Made by a program: the position numbers and the translations under genes. A stretch of DNA of 55,379 nt, from the NCBI GenBank assembly GCA_044375955.1, contig JBILLS010000009.1, positions 1 to 55,379 on the forward strand, written 5' to 3'. This DNA is from VGCC01 sp044375955 (lineage in GTDB: Bacteria > Actinomycetota > Actinomycetes > S36-B12). The notes under the pieces were generated by a model. That model did not search any database and had not been told where the DNA came from. It worked only from the letters and a program-made list of their open reading frames with translations. This document shows, piece after piece, positions 43,072-50,743 of this stretch; positions within the stretch are counted from its first letter, which is position 1, and each line of letters starts with the position of its first letter.

Positions 43072-44259
43072 CTACTTCCCTGCCTTGGCAGCTGCTGCGA
43101 GTTCGGCCACGCGACGTGCGGCGTCGTCCATGGTCTCCACGAGTTCGATGAGTGGGTGGTGCGCCTCGGTGAGGATGCGCCTACCTTCCTCCGCATTATT
43201 GCCGTCGATGCGGCAGACGATCGGCTTGGTCATCGCCACCCCACGCTGCTCCAGCACCTGGATCCCCTGGAGGATTCCGTTCGCCACCGCATCACACGCG
43301 GTGATCCCGCCGAAGACGTTGACGAAAACTGCCTGGACATCCGGATCGTTGAGGACGATGTCGAGGCCGTTCGCCATGACGTCCGCGGAGGCGCCCCCAC
43401 CGATATCGAGGAAGTTGGCGGGTCGAACTCCCCCGAACTCCTCACCCGCGTAGGCGACGACGTCGAGGGTGCTCATGACGAGTCCCGCACCGTTGCCGAT
43501 GATGCCCACGTCACCGTCGAGCTTCACATAGTTGAGATCGAGTTCCTGCGCGCGCAACTCGATCGGGTCCGTGGCCTCGCGATCGACCAGGTCCGCGTGG
43601 TGCGCATGGCGGTATCCGGCATTGCCGTCCAACGTGACCTTGCCGTCGAGTGCGAGGACCTCGCCCGTAGGAGTGAGTACGAGGGGATTCACTTCGACGA
43701 GGGTTGCGTCCTCACCCACCATCACATCCCAGAGGGACACGAGGATGTCGGCCACCGGTGCCGCGATAGCCTCGGGAAACTTCGCCGCAGCGACGATCTC
43801 CCGCGCCTTCGCGGGGGTGACCCCGTCGAGCGCATCGACGCGGACCTTGGCGAGCGCCTCGGGCTTGGTCGCAGCCACCTCTTCGATGTCCATACCGCCC
43901 TCGACACTCGCCATCGCGAGGAAGGAGCGGTTGGCGCGATCGAGGAGGAAGGAGACGTAGTACTCCTCCGCGATGTCGGTCGCCGGAGTCACGAGGATCC
44001 GCCGCACCACGTGCCCCTTGATGTCGAGGCCGAGTATTCCCTGGGCCTTGGTGAACGCATCGTCGGGTGAATCAGCGAGCTTGACCCCGCCGGCCTTCCC
44101 GCGCCCACCGGTCTTGACCTGGGCCTTCACCACGACGGGGGCTGCGATCGCCGTGGCCGCCGCACGCGCCTCTTCCGCGGTCACGCACACATGTCCATCG
44201 GTGACCGGAACCCCGTGGGCGCCGAACAGTTGCTTGGCTTGATACTCGTACAGATCCAA
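43072..44259 (-). CDS. sucC: Succinyl-CoA synthetase beta subunit
   Basis: 395 residues, ATP-grasp fold (VVVKAQVKTGGRGKAGGVKL) with a C-terminal flavodoxin-like part (IVCRIDGNNAEEGRRIL). The start is TTG at 44259, with GAGGAG 5 nt before it and the canonical MDLYEYQAKQLF N-terminus; no ATG/GTG start fits. It lies 5 nt before sucD and 39 nt after the B12-binding subunit gene. Confidence 0.96.
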   Translation of the reverse strand: MDLYEYQAKQLFGAHGVPVTDGHVCVTAEEARAAATAIAAPVVVKAQVKTGGRGKAGGVKLADSPDDAFTKAQGILGLDIKGHVVRRILVTPATDIAEEYYVSFLLDRANRSFLAMASVEGGMDIEEVAATKPEALAKVRVDALDGVTPAKAREIVAAAKFPEAIAAPVADILVSLWDVMVGEDATLVEVNPLVLTPTGEVLALDGKVTLDGNAGYRHAHHADLVDREATDPIELRAQELDLNYVKLDGDVGIIGNGAGLVMSTLDVVAYAGEEFGGVRPANFLDIGGGASADVMANGLDIVLNDPDVQAVFVNVFGGITACDAVANGILQGIQVLEQRGVAMTKPIVCRIDGNNAEEGRRILTEAHHPLIELVETMDDAARRVAELAAAAKAGK

Positions 44260-44298
44260 CGTCGCTCCTCGTGGTGTGTTCGCGCGCGGGCGCTAAGC

Positions 44299-44700
44299 CT
44301 AGGAGGCGGCAGGTACTCGCTCGCGCACCCAGTCGACGACGTCGTGCGTCGGGGTTCCGGGGGTGAAGATGCGGGCAACCCCGAGCGCCTCGAGTTTCGG
44401 GATGTCGTCGTCGGGGATGATCCCGCCCCCGAACACGACGATGTCCGTGGCATCACGTGCGGCGAGTAGTTGCATGACCTCGGCGAAGAGCGTCATGTGC
44501 GCACCGGACAGGATCGACATCCCGATGAAATCGGCATCCTCTTGAATCGCGGCATCGACGATTTGGGTCGGCGTCTGATGGAGCCCGGTGTAGACGACCT
44601 CGAACCCGGCATCGCGGAGTGCGCGGGCGATCACCTTCGCGCCCCGGTCGTGCCCATCGAGACCGGGTTTGGCGACCACGATCCTCACCGGCGCACCCAT
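44299..44700 (-). CDS. B12-binding subunit of an acyl-CoA mutase
   Basis: 133 residues, matching only the C-terminal B12 domain of methylmalonyl-CoA mutase. D15-G-H17-D-R-G20 provides the lower-ligand His; SILSGAHMTL and VVFGGGIIPDDDI form the rest of the pocket. AGGAGG is 4 nt before ATG 44700; a longer upstream frame is a shadow. It needs a partner catalytic subunit; two candidates lie at 17.9 and 49.3 kb. It is first gene of a unit with sucC and sucD, which use the mutase product succinyl-CoA. Confidence 0.94.
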   Translation of the reverse strand: MGAPVRIVVAKPGLDGHDRGAKVIARALRDAGFEVVYTGLHQTPTQIVDAAIQEDADFIGMSILSGAHMTLFAEVMQLLAARDATDIVVFGGGIIPDDDIPKLEALGVARIFTPGTPTHDVVDWVRERVPAAS

Positions 44701-44778
44701 CGAACCTCCTTCCGCCGAGCCTACCTTCCGAATGTGACCGGACTGTGGCGACCGTCGAAAGAACACTAGAGTGCGTAC
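44701..44778. promoter_or_regulatory. Divergent promoters, B12 subunit-sucCD / AraC operon
   Basis: Leftward TAGGCT at 44718-44723 (minus strand) with AGGAGG before ATG 44700. Rightward TAGAGT at 44767-44772, 6 nt before GTG 44779 (leaderless). Confidence 0.5.
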
Positions 44779-45732
44779 GTGGGAGGCATCGGGGAGACCC
44801 CCGCCTGGACCTGGGTGCGCACGCCGCGGCGTGCGACGCTGCGCGACGAAGTCGCCGAGCACACCACCCCCCACGAGGTCACTCAGCGCGCCGACCGGCT
44901 CGATGGAACCGTGGGCGTCCTCTCCCTCCCGGAGTCCCGCATGGTGTTCGTGCAATACGGCGGACGTGTGGAGGTCGAGGCTCCACCCACCGGCGATCGG
45001 ATCGTGGCCACGGTCCCCCTCGGTCCCATGGGTGTGCGCTACACCGACGGACGCTCGGGAACACGCGATACCCAGACCGTCGTCCTCGGGCAGGAGTGCA
45101 GCACTCTCATGGATCCGGATCCGCATGCGGGTGCACTCGTGATCTCGAGTGATCCGATCCGGATCCGGGAGCACGCGCGCACGGTGCTCGGGTCCGAGAT
45201 CTCGATCGAGCCGGATCCGCACACCATCAACTCGCCGCGCGCGGTCGAGCGTGCCTGCCGACAGATCTGGACAGTCACCTCCACCCTCCCGGCGAACACA
45301 CCCGCCACGGTCATCGCATCCCTCGCACATGCCCTCGACGACATGCTGATGAGCGCACTCGTGCTCGCGTGGTCGCCCACGCGACATGTTCCGACACCGC
45401 GGGGCCGGACCGCGCACATCCTCGACTGGATCCGCTGCAATCACGGAATCTCCGTCACGGTGTCCGACATCGCACGCGCTGTGGGGCTCAGCGTGCGTCA
45501 GCTTCAACAGTCCGTCCACGACGAGCTGGGTATGACGCCCATGAGACTGCTCCGGGACGTCCGCCTCATGGACGCGCACCATCGCCTCCGTGCCGCGAAC
45601 CACCAGACCGCGACGGTGGCGGCGATCGCACACGAGAGTGGATTCGCGCACCTGGGACGATTCTCCGTCATGTATCGCGAGCGATTCGGCGAGAGCCCCT
45701 CGGTAACGCTGATGCGGGACAGCGCATCATGA
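44779..45732 (+). CDS. AraC-family transcriptional regulator
   Basis: 317 residues. The N-terminal ~200 are a ligand-binding-like cupin region (VPLGPMGVRYTDG); the C-terminal ~105 hold two HTHs (ISVTVSDIARAVGLSVRQLQ; TATVAAIAHESGFAHLGRFS). GTG 44779 follows TAGAGT by 6 nt. It overlaps by ATGA the first flavoprotein gene and faces the B12/suc operon, so either may be its target. Confidence 0.9.
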   Translation: MGGIGETPAWTWVRTPRRATLRDEVAEHTTPHEVTQRADRLDGTVGVLSLPESRMVFVQYGGRVEVEAPPTGDRIVATVPLGPMGVRYTDGRSGTRDTQTVVLGQECSTLMDPDPHAGALVISSDPIRIREHARTVLGSEISIEPDPHTINSPRAVERACRQIWTVTSTLPANTPATVIASLAHALDDMLMSALVLAWSPTRHVPTPRGRTAHILDWIRCNHGISVTVSDIARAVGLSVRQLQQSVHDELGMTPMRLLRDVRLMDAHHRLRAANHQTATVAAIAHESGFAHLGRFSVMYRERFGESPSVTLMRDSAS

Positions 45733-46343
45733 CCAGGGTCGCGGTCATCTACTACTCCGCCACCGGCAACATCTCCGCGATGGCTCATGCATTCGCCGAA
45801 GGCGCGCTCGAGACAGGTGCGGAGGTCCGAGTCCACAAGGTCGCCGAGACAGCCCCCGTGGAGGCGATCGATGCGAACCCGCGATGGCGAGCCTTCGTCG
45901 ATTCCAATCGCGACGAGCCCGCGACACTCGAGGACCTGGCCTGGGCGGACGCGATCGCATTGGGCTCCCCCACGCGGTTCGGTGCGGCAGCGGCTCAGTT
46001 GAAGGCGTTCCTCGACACCACCGGTGGCCTGTGGGCCCAAGGTGCCCTTGCCGGGAAGGTGTGCACAGCATTCACGAGTTCGTCCACGGCCCACGGTGGA
46101 CTGGAGTCCACGATCCTGGCGATCAACAACCACTTCTATCACTGGGGATCCCTGGTCATGCCGCTCGGATACCGCGATGCACATGTGATGAAGAAGTCGG
46201 GTAACCCTTACGGCGCATCCTTCGTCTCCCGTGGTGGCGCCGCCCCGGACGACGACGCACTCACGGCGGCCCGTATCCAAGGTCGCCAGCTTGCGACCGT
46301 TGCAACGGAGTTATCGCGGGGCCGCGACCAGGGAGGATCATGA
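45729..46343 (+). CDS. Flavodoxin-like NAD(P)H:quinone oxidoreductase (WrbA-type)
   Basis: 204 residues. FMN phosphate loop near VIYYSATGNISAMA; GSPTRFGAAAAQLKAFLD and FTSSSTAHGG are typical of WrbA. The chain is a normal family length. It reduces quinones by two electrons in the cytosol. Overlaps AraC and the following flavoprotein by ATGA. Confidence 0.9.
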   Translation: MTRVAVIYYSATGNISAMAHAFAEGALETGAEVRVHKVAETAPVEAIDANPRWRAFVDSNRDEPATLEDLAWADAIALGSPTRFGAAAAQLKAFLDTTGGLWAQGALAGKVCTAFTSSSTAHGGLESTILAINNHFYHWGSLVMPLGYRDAHVMKKSGNPYGASFVSRGGAAPDDDALTAARIQGRQLATVATELSRGRDQGGS

Positions 46344-46921
46344 TGAACGAGATCCGGATCCTCGCCATCGGCGGAAGCACCAGGCCGAATTCGTCGAGCG
46401 AGAAGGCACTACGCATCGCAGCGGATGGAGCGCGTGAAGCTGGAGGCACCGTGACCGTGATCACGAGCCGGGACCTGATGCTGCCGATTTACGACACCGA
46501 ATCACAGGATCGTGATCCGAAGGCTGTGGCGCTCGTCGATGCGGTGCGCTCCGCGCACGGCATCATCGTGAGCAGTCCGGGATATCACGGTGGGATCAGC
46601 GGCATGATGAAGAACGCGCTCGACTACATCGAGGATCTGGGTCGGGAGGATCCCCCCTACCTCCATGGCCGCGCAGTCGGCTGTATCGCGGTCGCGTACG
46701 GCTGGCAGGCCACCGTCTCGACCCTCCATCAACTCCGTCAAGTCGCACACGCACTACGTGGGTGGCCCACACCGCTGGGGGGAACCATCAATGCCTCGGT
46801 GACCGAATTCGCCGAGGACGGTTCACTCGCCGACCAATCAGCGCAGGAGCAACTGCGCACCATCGGCACCCAGGTCGTCGAATTCGCCCGAATGCGAGCC
46901 GCCCACGATGCCGCACGGTGA
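46340..46921 (+). CDS. NADPH-dependent FMN reductase family protein
   Basis: 193 residues. GGSTRPNSSSEKAL is the FMN-phosphate loop and PGYHGGISGMMKNALDYIED the second flavin loop. The family contains FMN and quinone/azo reductases. Start ATG 46340 overlaps the previous stop; a second ATG 3 nt on is possible. It is last of the AraC unit. Confidence 0.9.
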   Translation: MMNEIRILAIGGSTRPNSSSEKALRIAADGAREAGGTVTVITSRDLMLPIYDTESQDRDPKAVALVDAVRSAHGIIVSSPGYHGGISGMMKNALDYIEDLGREDPPYLHGRAVGCIAVAYGWQATVSTLHQLRQVAHALRGWPTPLGGTINASVTEFAEDGSLADQSAQEQLRTIGTQVVEFARMRAAHDAAR

Positions 46922-46939
46922 TCACTACCCTGGACGCGC

Positions 46940-47818
46940 ATGAACGAGCGCGAGATCAGCGCCTTCGACGGGGAACCGACGGATATCGCCGTGCGCGCCA
47001 CGCGTCCGCAGTCGCTCCTCATCACGGTGTACGGAGCCTACAGTCGATCACTCGGCGGATGGTTTGCCGTCAGCACCATCCTGCGGCTGCTCGGCGACAT
47101 GGGGATCGAGGATCCCGCCGTCCGCAGCGCACTCTCCCGTTTCAAGCGACGGGGCATCCTCGTCGCAGACAAGCGCGCGGGTGTGGCGGGGTACGCACTC
47201 AGCCCCACCTCACGCCGCACCTTCGACGTCGGCGACGCTCGAGTCCTCGAACGTAGGGAACTTCCCCGCGACGAAGGGTGGGTGCTCGCGGCCTTCTCGA
47301 TTCCCGAGAGTGCGCGCGATCTGCGCTATCGACTCCGATCGAGACTCGCCAAGGTCGGGTTCGCGCAGGTCACCGGCGGCCTCTGGATCGCTCCCCGGGC
47401 ACTCGAAGCAGATGTACGCAATGTGGCCGAGGCGTTGAATGTCACCGACTTCGTCGATGTCTTCCGTGCCGAGCACGTCGCGTTTCGACCAACTCCCGAG
47501 GCGATCCGAGAGTGGTGGGATCTCGATGGAATCGCCGCGCACTACAAGGAGTTCGTGCGTGAGTACTCGCCGCTGCGATCCGCGTACTCGGGCGTTCGTG
47601 GTCGCGTTGACGGCACGCGCGCCTTCGTCGACTACACCCGGGTCCTGACGTCGTGGCGAATGTTGCCCTACATCGATCCCGGACTACCCATGTCCTACCT
47701 TCCCCGGGACTGGGCGGGTCAGCCGGCGACCGAGTTGTTCTTCTGGTTCCACGACCACCTCGCCGAGGCAGCGCAGCAGCATGTCGTGGACCTGTGTGAG
47801 GACCGGCAACCCGGGTGA
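46940..47818 (+). CDS. PaaX-family transcriptional regulator
   Basis: 292 residues. N-terminal winged helix (QSLLITVYGAYSRSLGG, then VRSALSRFKRRGIL), a middle ferredoxin-like domain (GWVLAAFSIPESARDLRYRL) and PaaX C-domain (LPYIDPGLPMSYLPRDWAG). PaaX proteins are repressors that release DNA on binding an aryl/acyl-CoA; no phenylacetate genes lie in this window. TACCCT ends 8 nt before ATG 46940. Confidence 0.9.
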   Translation: MNEREISAFDGEPTDIAVRATRPQSLLITVYGAYSRSLGGWFAVSTILRLLGDMGIEDPAVRSALSRFKRRGILVADKRAGVAGYALSPTSRRTFDVGDARVLERRELPRDEGWVLAAFSIPESARDLRYRLRSRLAKVGFAQVTGGLWIAPRALEADVRNVAEALNVTDFVDVFRAEHVAFRPTPEAIREWWDLDGIAAHYKEFVREYSPLRSAYSGVRGRVDGTRAFVDYTRVLTSWRMLPYIDPGLPMSYLPRDWAGQPATELFFWFHDHLAEAAQQHVVDLCEDRQPG

Positions 47819-47873
47819 TCCTGATCACCTCGTGGAGATCTTGCGATCGTCAGAAAAGGCGTAGGGTGGCGGC
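47819..47873 (+). promoter_or_regulatory. Leaderless promoter of malic enzyme
   Basis: TAGGGT at 47862-47867, 6 nt before GTG 47874; TTGCGA at 47841-47846 is a possible -35 with a short 15-bp spacer. Confidence 0.5.
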
Positions 47874-49256
47874 GTGACCAGTCGACCCGGCTACAACAAC
47901 ATCATCCGGCTCACCGCCACCCCGGAGGCCCACGCCTCCGGTGCCATCGTGACAGCGGTCACCGCGACCGGAGCGGTGATCACCGCCCTCGACCTCGTTG
48001 ACCCGGGGAACGAGACCGTGAAGCTCGATCTGAGCTGCACCGTGCGCGACTCCGACCACGTGCGCGAACTCCGCGAGGTCCTCGAAGCCATCAACGGTGT
48101 CACCGTCGACAAGATCAGCGACTCCACCTTCCTGATCCACTTGGGCGGCAAGATCGGCATCAGTCTCAAGGCCCCACTGCGCAATCGTGCCGACCTCGCC
48201 CGTGCGTACACCCCGGGCGTAGCACGGGTCTGTATGGCGATCCACGAGAATCCGGCGGATGCGCGCAATCTGACGATCAAGCGCAACAGCGTCGCCGTGG
48301 TCACGGACGGTTCCGCAGTCCTGGGCCTCGGGAACATCGGGCCCGAAGCAGCCATGCCGGTGATGGAGGGCAAGGCCGCGCTCTTCAAGCGCTTCGCAGA
48401 CGTCGATGCGTGGCCGATCTGCCTCGACACCCAGGATGTCGATGAGATCGTGCGCACCGTCGAGATCATCGCTCCCGGGTTCGGCGGTATCAATCTGGAG
48501 GACATCGCGGCACCCCGCTGTTTCGAGGTGGAACGCCGGTTGCGCGAGAAGCTCAACATCCCGGTCTTCCACGACGATCAGCACGGAACCGCTGTCGTGG
48601 TCCTCGCTGCCCTCGAGAACTCCCTGCGCTTGGTCCACAAGGAGATGTCGAACCTGCGCGTGGTCATGGTGGGTGCCGGCGCGGCCGGTGCCGCCGTAGC
48701 GCGCCTGCTCCTCGGGGCCGGGATCAAGGACATCGTGATGTTCGACTCCCGCGGAGCGGTCCACTCCGGCCGCGACGACCTCGACCCGGACCGCGCCCAA
48801 CTGGCCCGGGATACCAACCCGCACGGCCACACCGGCTCGATCTCCGAGGCCATGGTCGGGGCAGACGTCTTCATCGGTCTCTCCCAGCCCAACGTCATCA
48901 CCACCGAGGACGTGGCCGCGATGGCCCCCGATGCCATCGTGTTCGCACTCGCCAATCCGGATCCGGAGATCGATCCGGTCGAGGCCGCGCGCTGCGCGAA
49001 GGTCGTCGCTACCGGGCGTAGTGACTACCCGAACCAGATCAACAATGTGCTCGCTTTCCCCGGGATCTTCCGCGGGATGCTCGACGCGAATGCGCACATG
49101 ATCACCGACGACATGCTCGTTGCGGCCGCGCGCGCCATCGCGTCCGTGGTGAGCGACGAGGCTCTCTCCACCGTGTACATCGTGCCCAGTGTGTTCGATC
49201 CGGCAGTCGCGCCCGCCGTGGCCGATGCCGTGGCGCGCAACGTGCGTCGCGGCTAG
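47874..49256 (+). CDS. Malic enzyme with N-terminal ACT domain
   Basis: 460 residues. Residues ~10-90 are an ACT-like regulatory domain (VTAVTATGAVITALDLV; DHVRELREVLEAINGV). Catalytic part: RAYTPGVARVC (Tyr), VMEGKAALFKRFADVDAWP (Lys), GGINLEDIAAPRCFEVE (metal Glu/Asp), HDDQHGTAVV. Rossmann GAGAAGAAVARLLLGAG. Decarboxylates malate to pyruvate; the ACT domain suggests allosteric control. Its stop shares CTAG with the convergent second mutase. Confidence 0.93.
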   Translation: MTSRPGYNNIIRLTATPEAHASGAIVTAVTATGAVITALDLVDPGNETVKLDLSCTVRDSDHVRELREVLEAINGVTVDKISDSTFLIHLGGKIGISLKAPLRNRADLARAYTPGVARVCMAIHENPADARNLTIKRNSVAVVTDGSAVLGLGNIGPEAAMPVMEGKAALFKRFADVDAWPICLDTQDVDEIVRTVEIIAPGFGGINLEDIAAPRCFEVERRLREKLNIPVFHDDQHGTAVVVLAALENSLRLVHKEMSNLRVVMVGAGAAGAAVARLLLGAGIKDIVMFDSRGAVHSGRDDLDPDRAQLARDTNPHGHTGSISEAMVGADVFIGLSQPNVITTEDVAAMAPDAIVFALANPDPEIDPVEAARCAKVVATGRSDYPNQINNVLAFPGIFRGMLDANAHMITDDMLVAAARAIASVVSDEALSTVYIVPSVFDPAVAPAVADAVARNVRRG

Positions 49257-50743
49257 AACGTGCCCGACGGCTTCCAGGTGCCGTAGACACCGCGCAACAC
49301 ATCCGCGATCTCGCCGACTGTCGCGTATGCACGGACCGCCGTAACACAGGCCGGAACGACGTTGTCCCCTCCCGAGGCTGCCTCGCGCAGTTCCCCGAGG
49401 CCACGGTCCACGGCAGCCTGGTCCCGTGCGGCGCGGACACGCTCCACGTCCCGCACCTGGGACCGCTCACTCTCCGGGTCGATACCGAACACCTCGAAGG
49501 AGACCGGATCCGTGACGAATCGGTTCACGCCCACGACGGGCTTTTCGCCAGAGTCGACAGCGAGCGCCTGCTCGTAGGCGCTGTCCGACAGCGCCGTGGC
49601 GAAGTACCCGGACTCGATGCAGGCCAGGGCCCCGCCCTTCTGCTCGATGCGGTGCATCTCGTCGAGGATGTCGCGTTCCAGTTGGTCGGTCAGTGCCTCG
49701 AGGACGTAGCTGCCCCCGAGGGGATCGACGAGCCCGGTGACGCCGGTCTCGAAGGCGACGATCTGCTGGGTCCGGAGCGCGAGAGTGGCCGCAGACTCCG
49801 TCGGCACGCCCAGGGCTTCGTCGTATGCGCAGACGTGCATCGTCTGCACACCACCGAGTGCGGCTGCCAGTGCCTCGATGGACGTGCGCACCACGTTGTT
49901 CAGCGGCTGCTGCGCGGTGAGCGAGGAGCCTGCGGTGAAGACGAAGATGCGCAACTGCTCCGAGCGTGGATCCTTGGCCTGGTAGGACTCCCGCATCAGC
50001 CGTGCCCAGACCCTGCGCGCCGCCCGGAACTTTGCAACCTCGGGCATGAAGTCCATATTGCTGGAGAGGAAGGTGAAGAGTGTCGGTGCAACATCGTCGA
50101 CACTGAGCCCTCGCGCGATGGAGGAGTCCAGGTACGCGCGAGCGTTGGCGAAGGTGAAAGCGATCTCCTGCACGGCACTCGATCCTGATTCGCGGATGTG
50201 GTAGCCGCTCATCGCCAGGGACACCCATCTCGGGATATGGCGTGCGACATGTTCGATGACGTCGACGGACAGTTTGAGTCCCGCAGGGGCCGGGAAGATC
50301 TGCGTGCCGCGTGCGAAGTACTCCTTCAGGACATCGTTCTGAAGGAACATGCCGAAAGCGTTTGGATCGACCCCGCGTTTCTCGGCCAAGGCCTCGAAGA
50401 GAGCGGCCCAGATGTAACCGATCGAGTTGGCGGTGGTGCGCACCTGGGTGATGCGCTCCAACTCGATCCCTTCCATCAACACCTCGATATCGGCAAGGCT
50501 GTCGATGGCCACACCGACCTTGCCCACTTCACCCCGGGCGCGGGCATTGTCCGAGTCCAGCCCCATCTGGGTGGGAAGGTCGAGTGCGACACTGAAACCC
50601 GTGAGGCCCTGCGCCAGGAGTGCCCTGAACCGGGCATTGGTCTCGGCCGCCGTACCGAAACCCGCGTACTGGCCCATCGTCCAGACACCCGGGTCCGCGG
50701 AAATCCCTCGGGTGTAGGGGAACATCCCCGGCTGCTCGGTCAC
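49253..50743 (-). CDS. Acyl-CoA mutase catalytic subunit with altered substrate site
   Basis: 496 residues, TIM-barrel mutase half with no B12 domain. Catalytic His182 is kept (SGYHIRESG) and Tyr26 (GQYAGFG) matches the position of Tyr89 of methylmalonyl-CoA mutase, but the Arg207 position is Lys157 (PAGLKLSV) and the Arg before Gln-Tyr is Gly (TMGQYAG). The substrate is therefore probably not plain methylmalonyl-CoA, and the Tyr argues against 2-hydroxyisobutyryl-CoA mutase (Ile there). Last gene of the SDR-to-mutase operon; GTG overlaps the ligase stop. B12 subunit may be the one at 44.3 kb. Confidence 0.9.
   Translation of the reverse strand: MTEQPGMFPYTRGISADPGVWTMGQYAGFGTAAETNARFRALLAQGLTGFSVALDLPTQMGLDSDNARARGEVGKVGVAIDSLADIEVLMEGIELERITQVRTTANSIGYIWAALFEALAEKRGVDPNAFGMFLQNDVLKEYFARGTQIFPAPAGLKLSVDVIEHVARHIPRWVSLAMSGYHIRESGSSAVQEIAFTFANARAYLDSSIARGLSVDDVAPTLFTFLSSNMDFMPEVAKFRAARRVWARLMRESYQAKDPRSEQLRIFVFTAGSSLTAQQPLNNVVRTSIEALAAALGGVQTMHVCAYDEALGVPTESAATLALRTQQIVAFETGVTGLVDPLGGSYVLEALTDQLERDILDEMHRIEQKGGALACIESGYFATALSDSAYEQALAVDSGEKPVVGVNRFVTDPVSFEVFGIDPESERSQVRDVERVRAARDQAAVDRGLGELREAASGGDNVVPACVTAVRAYATVGEIADVLRGVYGTWKPSGTF

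Noticed and set aside
49253..50743. 2-hydroxyisobutyryl-CoA mutase identity for the second mutase
   Set aside because: The adjacent ligase made this tempting, but that enzyme has Ile where this protein has Tyr26; I keep substrate open.
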